9,937 bases of DNA. Origin: an uncultured Coprococcus sp. GTDB lineage: Bacteria; Bacillota; Clostridia; Lachnospirales; Lachnospiraceae. Positions within the stretch are counted from its first letter, which is position 1; each line of letters begins with the position of its first letter. Where the stretch lies: assembly GCA_900548215.1 (NCBI GenBank), contig URJI01000097.1, forward strand, positions 1 through 9,937. The letters are read 5' to 3'. The notes below the pieces were generated by a model. The model was not told the origin of the DNA and did no database searches. It saw only the letters and a program-made list of their open reading frames with translations. Shown piece by piece: positions 1 through 7,023 of the stretch. A program made the position numbers and the translations under genes.

Positions 1-80
1 GTGGCGGAACTGGCAGACGCACAGGACTTAAAATCCTGCGGGACTAATCTCCCGTACCGGTTCGATTCCGGTCGCCGGCA
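1..80 (+). tRNA. tRNA-Leu(UAA), 5' end cut by window edge
   Basis: This is a class II tRNA that decodes UUA. The anticodon stem pairs 22-26 with 34-38 around a seven-base loop whose anticodon, TAA, is at 29-31. A long variable arm (CGGGA/TCCCG, about 39-54) marks it as leucine-type. The T arm is at 56-72 (ACCGG/CCGGT) with the TTCGATT loop. The 3' acceptor strand CGCCGGC is at 73-79, with discriminator A at 80. Only the seventh base of the 5' acceptor strand (G1, pairing with C73) is inside the window, so six bases are missing. CCA is not encoded, so it would be added after transcription. Confidence 0.96.
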
Positions 81-90
81 TTAAATTAAA

Positions 91-135
91 AGCCTGAAAC
101 CTAAGAAAAATCAAGGGTTTCAGGCTCTTTTCTTT
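91..135 (+). terminator. Intrinsic terminator of the tRNA transcript
   Basis: A perfect 11-bp stem is formed by AGCCTGAAACC (91-101) and GGTTTCAGGCT (116-126). The loop is 14 nt and is followed by a T-rich tract, CTTTTCTTT (127-135). It lies 10 bp after the tRNA and ends that transcription unit. Confidence 0.9.
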
Positions 136-151
136 ACCTTAAAATATGCCG

Positions 152-171
152 TAGGGGCAAAATAGGGGCAA
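152..171 (+). repeat. Tandem 9-bp repeat TAGGGGCAA beside the tRNA
   Basis: TAGGGGCAA occurs at 152-160 and again at 163-171, one helical turn apart (11-bp period). Short direct repeats just beyond a tRNA 3' end can be arm-type binding sites for tyrosine integrases, since tRNA genes are common attachment sites for integrative elements. No integrase gene or duplicated tRNA end is visible here, so this link is only inferred; the site could be a scar or a chance repeat. Confidence 0.4.
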
Positions 172-283
172 TAATTAAAAACTATGAAATAAGACTTATG
201 GAATCAGAAAAATCTGTTGGGGATTAGAGACAGATGGGAATATGGTTGCTTAATTATATTAAGTTAGACAAGGCACCTCGTAA

Positions 284-289
284 TATAAT
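284..289 (+). promoter_or_regulatory. Possible -10 box of the purine operon promoter
   Basis: A perfect TATAAT occurs at 284-289, which would place a transcript start near 296. No good -35 box sits at the normal distance: TAGACA (265-270) is only 13 bp upstream and TTAAGT (259-264) is 19 bp upstream. If used, the mRNA would have a leader of about 300 nt before the amidohydrolase start codon, containing both terminators described below. Confidence 0.35.
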
Positions 290-347
290 AAGGCAAAACC
301 CGTTAAAAAAATAAAAAAAGAACAATGCGGTGTATGAGTATTGACCA

Positions 348-446
348 TTTGGTATGGCAGTGCTAATATACGAGCCATCAGGAACCAAAAGTTTTATCTG
401 TTTTCCTTAACACCAAAACAGATAGCTATTTGGTTTCTTTTTTGTT
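348..446 (+). promoter_or_regulatory. Switch-like leader: antiterminator/terminator pair
   Basis: The segment ACCAAA (384-389) is complementary to two copies of TTTGGT, one upstream (348-353) and one downstream (429-434). Pairing upstream extends directly into ATGGC/GCCAT (354-358 with 374-378). This gives a compact stem around a 15-nt loop (359-373), with CAGGA (379-383) bulged on the 3' side. Pairing downstream builds the terminator. The two folds exclude each other, as in transcription attenuators and riboswitches; here the upstream fold would permit read-through. I cannot match the aptamer-like part to a known class: it lacks the conserved purine-riboswitch core. Ligand and mechanism are unknown. 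Confidence 0.5.
381..446 (+). terminator. Leader terminator 1
   Basis: The outer stem pairs 381-389 with 429-437 (nine pairs, one G-U). The inner stem ATCTGTTTT (396-404) pairs perfectly with AAAACAGAT (415-423). Six T residues follow at 438-443. No gene precedes it, so it acts either on a short leader transcript or as an attenuator of the downstream operon. Confidence 0.7.
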
Positions 447-497
447 TATACCGCGGAAAATGAAAATGTAATACAAGAAGATTTAGAACAGGACAAA

Positions 498-565
498 GGG
501 GTCTTTTCAAAGGCAGAATGTGCAGGCAGCTTAAGAAGCACACTGCCGGGAAAGGCTCCTTTTTT
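498..565 (+). terminator. Leader terminator 2, just upstream of the amidohydrolase gene
   Basis: GGGGTCTTTTC (498-508) pairs with 549-559 over 11 pairs, three of them G-U. Inside it, GGCAG (512-516) pairs with CTGCC (543-547) and TGTGC (519-523) with GCACA (538-542), leaving a two-A bulge. A run of six T (560-565) follows at once. Only 31 bp separate its end from the start codon, and the binding site AGGAGG (583-588) lies beyond it, so it can gate entry into the operon. An open frame crosses it (about 450-593) but has no start codon. Confidence 0.75.
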
Positions 566-596
566 AGTGGATATTCAAAGTCAGGAGGAATGAGCT

Positions 597-1976
597 ATGA
601 AGAGTTACGATCTTATAATTAAAAATGCACAGATTCACACAATGGATGAAGACAGAAAAGTATATGCGAAAGGTGTAATCGGAATAGAGGGCGAGAAGAT
701 AACTCTGATGAAGGAAATGAGCGAGCTGACACCGGAGGAGCTTCAGGAATGCGAGAGTGCCGGACAGGTGATCGATGCGGAAGGCAAGGTGGTATTTCCG
801 GGATTCATAGATACGCATATCCATATATTCCAGTCATTTTTGAAGGGCCTTGGAGCAGATCACAGACTGATCGAGTGGTTGAATCTTTCAGCACTTCCAT
901 ATGGACAGTATATGACACCGCATCAGCATGAGCTGGCTGCGCAGCTTGCCTGCATGGAGGCGATAAAGAGTGGATGTACAACCATGAGTGAGTTCTTTTA
1001 CACCAATCAGGATCCTGAACTTGCACATTCATGTATAGACGGAATGGTTTCAACTGGTATACGAAGCGTATTTATCAGAACATTCCAGGATACCGGTGAG
1101 GAATACGGAATGCCAAAGTGCTTCCTTGAGCCTGCTGGCAAAGCCATGAAGGAAGTGGATGCACTGAAGAAAGCCTATAAAGAAAATGATATGCTTTCGA
1201 TCTGGACAGGCCCGGATGTCACATGGTCGACCACGAAGGAGGGCTATCAGGAGATGCTTGAGTATTGTCTCAGTGAGAATGTGAGATACTCAATGCACAT
1301 CAAGGAGACTGAGGTTGACAATGAGATGTGCGGCAGGTATTACGGCAAGGATATAGTTGATATGCTTGAGGAGATAGGATTTCTGACAGACAAATTCCTT
1401 GCAGTGCACTGTGTAAACCTCACACCTCATGATATAGAGAGATTTGCAAAATATGGAGTTTCGATAAGCCACAATCCGGCACCAAACCTTTACCTTGGTT
1501 CAGGAATACCACCTATTCCTGAGAGCCTTGCAACAGGGGTAAATGTATCTATAGGAACAGATGGTGCGGCATCCAACAACAGCACAGATATGCTTGAGAG
1601 TATGAAGCTGGCAGCCCTCATACAGAAGGGAATACACAGAGATGCAGCTGTCATCAGCGCAGACGATATCATACACATGGCAACAGCAGGCGGTGCAAAG
1701 GCTATAGGCATGGCTGACAAATTGGGAACGCTGGCAGCAGGAAAGATCGCAGATCTCATAATATTTGACCCGAACCATCTGAAGTCGGCACCTATGCATG
1801 ATGCAAAGGCAACGGTCGTATATGCGTCATCCGAGGAGAATATTGACACAACGATAGTAAATGGAAAGGTTGTATATCAGGGCGGAAAGTTCACATGTGG
1901 AATAGATGAGAGAAGCCTGATCGATGAGATAAACAGCGAGCTTGTGGTTCTGAAAAAGCAGATTGCAGATAAATAA
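597..1976 (+). CDS. TRZ/ATZ-family amidohydrolase, purine-type deaminase
   Basis: This is a cytosolic metal-dependent hydrolase of the amidohydrolase superfamily, expected to remove an amino group from a heterocycle by hydrolysis. The 459 residues span the whole family length. Expected landmarks are present: the metal-binding HxH (H74, H76) in GFIDTHIH, then FQ and IEWL; HIKE with H234 and E237; H271 in VHCVNL; SHN at 291-293; and the metal ligand D322 in GTDG. The C-terminal strand block after residue 380 (AGKIADLIIFDP) completes the composite beta-sandwich. The start at 597 follows AGGAGG (583-588) by 8 bp. The next gene is an NCS2 nucleobase permease, which favours guanine, 8-oxoguanine or a related purine or pterin as substrate; the exact substrate cannot be read from sequence. 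Methylthioadenosine/adenosylhomocysteine deaminase is a less likely alternative because of the permease context. Confidence 0.93.
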   Translation: MKSYDLIIKNAQIHTMDEDRKVYAKGVIGIEGEKITLMKEMSELTPEELQECESAGQVIDAEGKVVFPGFIDTHIHIFQSFLKGLGADHRLIEWLNLSALPYGQYMTPHQHELAAQLACMEAIKSGCTTMSEFFYTNQDPELAHSCIDGMVSTGIRSVFIRTFQDTGEEYGMPKCFLEPAGKAMKEVDALKKAYKENDMLSIWTGPDVTWSTTKEGYQEMLEYCLSENVRYSMHIKETEVDNEMCGRYYGKDIVDMLEEIGFLTDKFLAVHCVNLTPHDIERFAKYGVSISHNPAPNLYLGSGIPPIPESLATGVNVSIGTDGAASNNSTDMLESMKLAALIQKGIHRDAAVISADDIIHMATAGGAKAIGMADKLGTLAAGKIADLIIFDPNHLKSAPMHDAKATVVYASSEENIDTTIVNGKVVYQGGKFTCGIDERSLIDEINSELVVLKKQIADK

Positions 1977-2071
1977 GATTGATGAGGACAAACAAAGAGG
2001 ACCATCAGACCATAATAAATATATTTGAAAATCTGTAATGAAACAAATATAAGATAAGGAGGCGCATTTAT

Positions 2072-3421
2072 ATGGAAGATAAGAAGATAATAGAAAATGA
2101 CAGCCAGTTAATAGTTGGCGTAAATGATAAGATAAGCTGTGGCAAAGCGGCATTTCTTGGAATGCAGCATGTGTTGTCAATGGATCTGTACATCATGCCC
2201 CTGATACTTGGAGCGGCGATCGGACTTGCAGGAGGGGAACTCTCATTTTTCCTTCAGATGAGTTTCTTTGCCTGTGGAATCGCAACTATACTACAGGCGG
2301 GATTCTTCATGAAGTATCCGATCATACAGGGACCATCATATGTACCGCTTGGAGCGCTGTGTACGATAGGCGCGACCATGGGCGTCAGCGCCATGATAGG
2401 AAGCTTGATACCCGGTGCGATCATGATCATATTGCTGGGTATATTTAAGGGCTTCTCGAAATTTGTGAGAAAGGCAATACCTCCATTTATCGGCGGTATC
2501 ATCATACTCATAGTTGGAATATCCCTGACACCGACAGCAGCCAAGGGAATTGCAAGCTCAGATGGAAACTTAAGTGCAAATGTGGTATCAGGTCTTACTG
2601 CAGCGGGCGTGCTCATCGTATGCATGATACTTCAGTACAAGCTCAAGCATAACAGGATACTTCACATGGTATCAGTCATACTTGCGCTGGTTGCCGGAAC
2701 AGTAGTTGCAGCAGCGATGGGAGCTGCAGATTTCAGTTCAGTACATGATGCGGTATGGTTCAAGCTGCCAGAGTTCTTCCACTTTGGACTTCCAAAATTT
2801 GAACTCAAGTCATGTATACTCATGATGTTTATTTACCTCATCGTACTTCTTGACACAACTGGAACATGGGTTACTATCAGTGCCATCACAGGTGAAGATC
2901 TCAGCGACAAGAGAATTGACCGTGCAACCATAGGTGAGGGCGTTGGATGTCTTGTCGGTTCACTGTTCGGCGGAACTCCGATGACAGGTTATTCTTCAAA
3001 TGCCGGCGTGCTTGCCATCACAAAGGTTGGAAGCCGTATGGCTATCATTGCAGGTGGTATGATCCTCATGGTGCTCGGCGTATGTCCAAAGCTTATGACA
3101 GTCATCTCATGTATACCAACTCCTGTTGTAAATGGAGTATTTGCAGTTGTATGTATCCTGCTCATATCAAATGGAATCAAGATCATACAGAGTGAGCCAC
3201 TTGACGAGAGATCATCTCTGATAGTCGGAATCTCAGTTGTGGCAGCAATTGCAACTATAGTCATTCCATCAGATGTGATGAATGCAATGCCTCAGTTCCT
3301 GAACTACTTCATGTCATCAGGCACAGCAGTTGGCGCAACCATAGCGGTCGTGCTCCAGCTCTGCCTTCCCAGAAAGAAGAAAGCAGTGACAGAAAATGTT
3401 GCTGTTGCCAAAGCTGTGTAG
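2072..3421 (+). CDS. NCS2 family xanthine/uracil-type permease
   Basis: This is an inner-membrane nucleobase transporter of the NCS2/NAT family, 449 residues with about 14 hydrophobic segments, predicted to import a purine or pyrimidine by proton symport. Family landmarks are the QH pair in the first membrane segment (Q32-H33), the QGPS stretch in segment 3 (86-89), an acidic residue in segment 8 (D261 in LLDTTG), and the signature in segment 10. That signature reads SNAGVLAITK (309-318), with serine where the usual pattern has Q, E or P; this may change substrate preference. AAGGAGG (2056-2062) sits 9 bp before the ATG. The 95-bp gap after the amidohydrolase has no terminator, so the two genes are probably co-transcribed. 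Its partner suggests the imported base is a substrate for the deaminase. Confidence 0.94.
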   Translation: MEDKKIIENDSQLIVGVNDKISCGKAAFLGMQHVLSMDLYIMPLILGAAIGLAGGELSFFLQMSFFACGIATILQAGFFMKYPIIQGPSYVPLGALCTIGATMGVSAMIGSLIPGAIMIILLGIFKGFSKFVRKAIPPFIGGIIILIVGISLTPTAAKGIASSDGNLSANVVSGLTAAGVLIVCMILQYKLKHNRILHMVSVILALVAGTVVAAAMGAADFSSVHDAVWFKLPEFFHFGLPKFELKSCILMMFIYLIVLLDTTGTWVTISAITGEDLSDKRIDRATIGEGVGCLVGSLFGGTPMTGYSSNAGVLAITKVGSRMAIIAGGMILMVLGVCPKLMTVISCIPTPVVNGVFAVVCILLISNGIKIIQSEPLDERSSLIVGISVVAAIATIVIPSDVMNAMPQFLNYFMSSGTAVGATIAVVLQLCLPRKKKAVTENVAVAKAV

Positions 3422-3458
3422 GTTTAGTAGGATTAGATAATAGAATATGTTTTATAGA

Positions 3459-3507
3459 AGATCCATCCATAGTACCGAAAGAGGGGTATTGTGGATGGAT
3501 CTTTTTT
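3459..3507 (+). terminator. Intrinsic terminator of the purine operon
   Basis: AGATCCATCCAT (3459-3470) pairs with GTGGATGGATCT (3491-3502), 12 pairs including one G-U, around an inner TACC/GGTA. Six T residues lie at 3502-3507. It is placed 38 bp after the permease stop codon. Confidence 0.93.
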
Positions 3508-3546
3508 GTTTGGGTGGGTGGAAATTAGTATTTCAGGAAATATAGC

Positions 3547-3561
3547 ATTGCACAGTGCAAT
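3547..3561. repeat. Palindrome ATTGCACAGTGCAAT
   Basis: A perfect 15-nt palindrome with a single central base. A second short palindrome, ATTGCAAT (3571-3578), lies 9 bp further on and overlaps the -35-like box at 3572-3577. The layout resembles a dimeric operator next to a promoter; no regulator is proven. Confidence 0.5.
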
Positions 3562-3571
3562 ACAATATATA

Positions 3572-3600
3572 TTGCAATTAATTATGCGCTTTAATATAAT
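3572..3600 (+). promoter_or_regulatory. Promoter-like pair TTGCAA-17-TATAAT
   Basis: TTGCAA (3572-3577) and a perfect TATAAT (3595-3600) are 17 bp apart. A transcript would begin near 3607 and run rightwards. No real gene follows on this strand before 4071; only tiny frames occur (for example 3659-3706, 15 codons, across the hairpin). It could therefore drive a small RNA, an antisense RNA to the minus-strand gene, or the large gene at 4071 by a long leader. Confidence 0.45.
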
Positions 3601-3666
3601 TATGGATGCATATTTTATGAAGAATAATAAAAATGAGAAAGGGGATATGGAGAAAGAATGAGTTTG

Positions 3667-3703
3667 ATATCTGGCCATTATGACATGCATAATGACCAGA
3701 TAT
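3667..3703. repeat. Long inverted repeat between convergent signals
   Basis: ATATCTGG (3667-3674) pairs with CCAGATAT (3696-3703), and CATTATG (3676-3682) with CATAATG (3688-3694), leaving one C-A mismatch and a 5-nt loop. It lies 22 bp beyond the stop codon of the minus-strand gene, so it may stabilise or end that transcript. Neither side has a good T run, so I do not call it a standard terminator. Confidence 0.6.
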
Positions 3704-3724
3704 GATAGATGGTGCTTGGGAGGT

Positions 3725-3919
3725 TTAGTCATCAGATGAATGTGGATCGCTAGCATTTTCCATGTTTTCAAGTGCGTAATAACAGGCTTGAATGACGAAG
3801 CTGGAAAATGATACATCTTGATTTACTATGGCCTCTTCTATCTTATCTATCAGTGGTACAGGAAAACGGATAGTTTTATTTTCCGTTTCTTTTTTATCGG
3901 TCTTAAGTTGAAATGTCAT
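3725..3919 (-). CDS. Small ribbon-helix-helix protein
   Basis: The 64-residue protein has the ribbon-helix-helix pattern: a short strand NKTIRFP (14-20) with alternating basic and hydrophobic residues, helix 1 at about 23-34 (LIDKIEEAIVNQ), a turn, and helix 2 at about 37-53 (SFSSFVIQACYYALENM). Such proteins dimerise and bind DNA through the strand pair. It resembles the YlcI/YnfO-type group of short bacterial proteins. A GGGAGGT site (complement of 3927-3933) is 7 bp from the start codon. No toxin gene is adjacent, so an antitoxin role is not supported. A role as local repressor is inferred from the palindrome in the divergent gap upstream. The acidic tail (DPHSSDD) is unstructured-looking. 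Confidence 0.8.
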   Translation of the reverse strand: MTFQLKTDKKETENKTIRFPVPLIDKIEEAIVNQDVSFSSFVIQACYYALENMENASDPHSSDD

Positions 3920-3946
3920 ATATCATACCTCCCGTACTTTATATGT

Positions 3947-4002
3947 TATTGCATTTCACTAAAGAAATAAGCAGTGCTATATGTATTGCTTTAAGTATTG
4001 CA
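3947..4002. repeat. TATTGC motif repeated three times in a divergent gap
   Basis: TATTGCA occurs at 3947-3953, TATTGCT at 3984-3990 and TATTGCA at 3996-4002; the last two are 12 bp apart, close to one helical turn. They lie between the divergent start codons of the ribbon-helix-helix gene and the large surface protein gene, a natural place for operators. Short tandem sites spaced by about one turn suit ribbon-helix-helix proteins, but binding is only inferred. Confidence 0.4.
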
Positions 4003-4018
4003 TAAACGGCGCGTTTAT
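4002..4018. promoter_or_regulatory. Perfect palindrome ATAAACG-GCG-CGTTTAT, operator candidate
   Basis: Two exact 7-bp arms (4002-4008 and 4012-4018) flank a 3-bp centre. The site lies 52 bp before the chosen start of the large gene and 83 bp from the start of the minus-strand gene. It may be bound by a dimeric regulator, or act as a short hairpin in the leader of the large gene. No T run follows, so it is not a terminator. Confidence 0.5.
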
Positions 4019-4070
4019 CTAAAGATGTATGAAAAGGGAAAATTTTACACGAATGAAAAAGGGGAATTAT

Positions 4071-7013
4071 ATGAAAAACAAAACAAAGATTTTACTTGCA
4101 TTATTAAGTTTCTGCATAGTTGTGATCACGGCGGCTGCGGTTGTCATATTGTACACGGTTTTTGTAGGTAAGAAGTCTACGGATAATGGAAAGTATATAT
4201 CCAGGTATGACTGGATGAAAAAGCTGTGTGAAAACATGGGAGCCACAGAGTACAGTGAGAAGACTCCATACTTTGAGGATGTGGATACTGACAATGAGTA
4301 TTTTGCTTATGTACAGTCGGCGGTTGAGTGGAATTATATAGAAGCTGATGGTAGGTTTGATGGTGAGAACGCTGCAAGTGGCAGACAGATTGCGCTCACA
4401 GCGATGAAAAGTGTGGGGGAGAGCAAATTGCAGATATATCTGGGCGATGATAGTGATCTCACTGACAATGATTATCTGAAGCTTGCACTGGATAATGGAC
4501 TCATGGGTGATGGTGATCTTGACAGGAGATATACGCCGGACGAGGCGCAGACAGTGATTGATAAACTTGACAGTCTGTATTATGGAGAATTCTGGCCGGA
4601 AGATCTCGAGAAGATCACATACAGGGATGATGTGATACAGTTGTCAGATTCAGATGTAGAGGGGTATAGCTCAGAAAATGAAACATTGCAGATATCAGAC
4701 AGTAGCAATCGGAGCCTTAAAAGCGGCGATGTTGTTGTATTTGACACAAATGGGGCAAAGATTGCCAGAAAAATAGGTGATACGGCAGATGGCGGAGCGT
4801 TTAACCTTGAGGTGCCTGAGCTCGAAGATGTGGTTGATTCAATGCTTGAATCACATATTCAGAAGCTGGGATTTCAGGATATAGTGGATTACTACGGTGA
4901 GGATAACCTGATAGAGGCAAATGCAGGCGGAGGTATAGCTGAAGCTACACCTGTACTGGCGAAGGTGTTTGAGGGACAGGTTACGGATGAGGGCTTTGAG
5001 CTTGAACTGGTAGGCAATGACGAGGACAATCTTGAAATATACATCACCGATAAAAGCCAAAACAAGAAGTATAAACTTCCGATAAAAGAAACACATATTG
5101 AAGATGCAAAAAATTTCGATGTAAAAATTAGTGTTGAGGATATGATGCTTGGTATGCAGGCCGATTTCAATTTGTGGAAAGGATTGAAGTATGCTGAATT
5201 GGGATTTGATGTCACGATCAATAGCTCATTTGGTCTGGCGGGAACGATAGGTGAGAAAAAAATACATTTGCTGACAATTCCTGAGCAGATAGGTGCAGTA
5301 ACTGTAAATGTTGAGATTTCAATAGTTATTTCTGTGGATGGAGAGTTCTCTCTTTCAGCTGAAATCCCGACTGGTGTTGGTTTTGCTTACGAGAAGGGAA
5401 AAGGTTTTAGGAAGGTATCAAGAGGAGATTCTCCAGAGTTGGGTGACTTGAATGTTGATTGTAGTGTAACGCCTATGCTTCGTACAACTTTTATGATCAT
5501 TCCGCTTGGCCTTTGTCCAATCCTTGATGCGGATCTGGATATTGGGGCAGGAGTAGAGGCTGAGGCAACAAGCAGGCCAACAGGTATGACGTGCATAAAT
5601 GTTAATTTTGCAATGCCGCTGATGAAACTCACAGTTGGAAATGATGATAATAAATATCATGGTATGGAAAGCCTATTGGCGAAAGCCGGATTAAGTGTAG
5701 AATGGGAAATATTAAATTTTGACAATGCCCTGTTCAAGAAGGAATTCCATTTTGAATGTTATGCGGATGAATCAGTGAAACGAGTGGATGAGTGTACATA
5801 TAATGCAGACAGTGCAGAAGTGGACAGCGAAGAAGAAACTACTCAGACATCGGAAACCTCTGATGATAAAACAACAGAAGAGCAGACGACGGAGGTTATA
5901 AGTTCTGGTGAAAGTGACGATGTAGATTCTGTAGATTCCGTGAAACTTACAAATACATATACGACAAAATATGGCAGCCAGCACGGAGTGCCACAGTTTG
6001 CATTTGACTATCCGGATGGGTGGACATTGACAGATCTAAGCTCCAATCAGGATGCGGAGATGATAAGGATAGAAAACAGTTCAGGTATCAGCGTGGATTA
6101 TCGCTATATGCTGACACATATGTCAGCTGCTGGAATGGTGGTACATAAAATTAATGTGAGTAAGGCATATGACATGAAATATAAGTGTGGCGATGTTGAG
6201 ATGAATGGAGAGACAGTAGATGCTACGCTTGAATTTGACAATCTGATAGTTGCAAGAATTGATATGGATGGCGGTAGTTATGGATATGCAGTAGTCGATA
6301 AATCAATGACGGGAGCGCGTGAGGAAGTATCATCATATGAGGCATGCCTTTGCAGAGAGCCGGATACGATACATCTTGAATTTTCAGGATTTATACCGAA
6401 AGGGACGGAGATTTCTGATAAGGACGAAAAAGAACTTCTGGCGATATTGTCAAGTTTCCGTATAGCGGGAGCTGATGCGGCGGCTGAATCTGGAGTTACA
6501 GAAGAAGAGATGTATGAGATGCTGAAAAGAGGCGATTATTCGTATTTTGCAGGAACATATTCTCCGCTTGGACAGCGGGAATACGAGAGTAGTCTGAATG
6601 AATATTCGGAGGCACCGTATCTTTCAGACATAATACTAGATAATCATGGGGTGATAACTGGTGACAGTGTATTAGTATATATTGAAAAATATGGCCATCA
6701 TGAGGTTGAGCCGGAGGCTGTGAGCCGAGATGAGACAGGTGGTTTTAAATGTGATATAGATACCATAGAGACAAAGCCGGGAGATCCGGAGTATGAGGCA
6801 TATAGCAGATACCATTATGAGTATTTCGTTATTTATCCTGCAGGAGTTTATCCGTCTATCATATCAAATGCCGATTCAAAAGACGGTCCATCTTTCTTAG
6901 ATGCGATAGACAGTGAAACACAGGACAAAATCAGGGATGGCGTATGTATATGCTTTGTATCTGGCGGCGGTGGCGGTGTTCCTGTAAGTGAGCTGTATTA
7001 TAAGATTGATTGA
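4071..7013 (+). CDS. Membrane-anchored extracellular multidomain protein, SLH-like N-terminus
   Basis: I do not recognise a specific function. From the start at 4071 the product has 980 residues; an upstream in-frame ATG at 4029 would add 14, but only 4071 has a good binding site (AAAAAGGGG, 4056-4064). Residues 6-33 form a lysine-flanked hydrophobic helix without a clear lipobox, so it is probably an uncleaved anchor with the rest outside the cell. Residues about 43-117 resemble an S-layer homology repeat (YFEDV, then AVEWNYI, then RQIALTAMKSVG), with a weaker second copy to about 174. A beta-rich region covers about 200-575, then an acidic Thr/Ser/Glu linker (about 580-625). A compact domain resembling PsbP-like lipoprotein modules covers about 640-800, and a final module (about 808-980, starting near GDYSYFAGTY) recurs in secreted Clostridia proteins. 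The protein is strongly acidic. No catalytic motif is visible; a structural or binding role is most likely. Confidence 0.88.
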   Translation: MKNKTKILLALLSFCIVVITAAAVVILYTVFVGKKSTDNGKYISRYDWMKKLCENMGATEYSEKTPYFEDVDTDNEYFAYVQSAVEWNYIEADGRFDGENAASGRQIALTAMKSVGESKLQIYLGDDSDLTDNDYLKLALDNGLMGDGDLDRRYTPDEAQTVIDKLDSLYYGEFWPEDLEKITYRDDVIQLSDSDVEGYSSENETLQISDSSNRSLKSGDVVVFDTNGAKIARKIGDTADGGAFNLEVPELEDVVDSMLESHIQKLGFQDIVDYYGEDNLIEANAGGGIAEATPVLAKVFEGQVTDEGFELELVGNDEDNLEIYITDKSQNKKYKLPIKETHIEDAKNFDVKISVEDMMLGMQADFNLWKGLKYAELGFDVTINSSFGLAGTIGEKKIHLLTIPEQIGAVTVNVEISIVISVDGEFSLSAEIPTGVGFAYEKGKGFRKVSRGDSPELGDLNVDCSVTPMLRTTFMIIPLGLCPILDADLDIGAGVEAEATSRPTGMTCINVNFAMPLMKLTVGNDDNKYHGMESLLAKAGLSVEWEILNFDNALFKKEFHFECYADESVKRVDECTYNADSAEVDSEEETTQTSETSDDKTTEEQTTEVISSGESDDVDSVDSVKLTNTYTTKYGSQHGVPQFAFDYPDGWTLTDLSSNQDAEMIRIENSSGISVDYRYMLTHMSAAGMVVHKINVSKAYDMKYKCGDVEMNGETVDATLEFDNLIVARIDMDGGSYGYAVVDKSMTGAREEVSSYEACLCREPDTIHLEFSGFIPKGTEISDKDEKELLAILSSFRIAGADAAAESGVTEEEMYEMLKRGDYSYFAGTYSPLGQREYESSLNEYSEAPYLSDIILDNHGVITGDSVLVYIEKYGHHEVEPEAVSRDETGGFKCDIDTIETKPGDPEYEAYSRYHYEYFVIYPAGVYPSIISNADSKDGPSFLDAIDSETQDKIRDGVCICFVSGGGGGVPVSELYYKID

Positions 7014-7023
7014 CGTAGATATA

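Noticed and set aside
296..446. Purine riboswitch, T-box or preQ1 element before a purine operon; ACCGCGG at 450-456 recalls a T-box.
   Set aside because: The conserved purine-aptamer junction sequences are missing, and the ACCGCGG lies after the T run without the rest of the T-box motif.
426..593. Open frame of about 55 codons ending four bases before the amidohydrolase ATG, with protein-like composition.
   Set aside because: It has no ATG, GTG or TTG until codon 48, begins in the T run of one terminator and crosses the whole stem of another. The RNA structure explains the sequence better; a decayed gene tail cannot be fully excluded.
3617..3706. Tiny plus-strand frames (14 and 15 codons) in the gap before the ribbon-helix-helix gene.
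   Set aside because: They are too short, one lacks a ribosome site, and the other lies over an inverted repeat that already explains the sequence.
3725..3919. Antitoxin of a toxin-antitoxin pair.
   Set aside because: No toxin-like gene sits beside it on either strand; the neighbours are a transporter operon and a large divergent surface protein gene.
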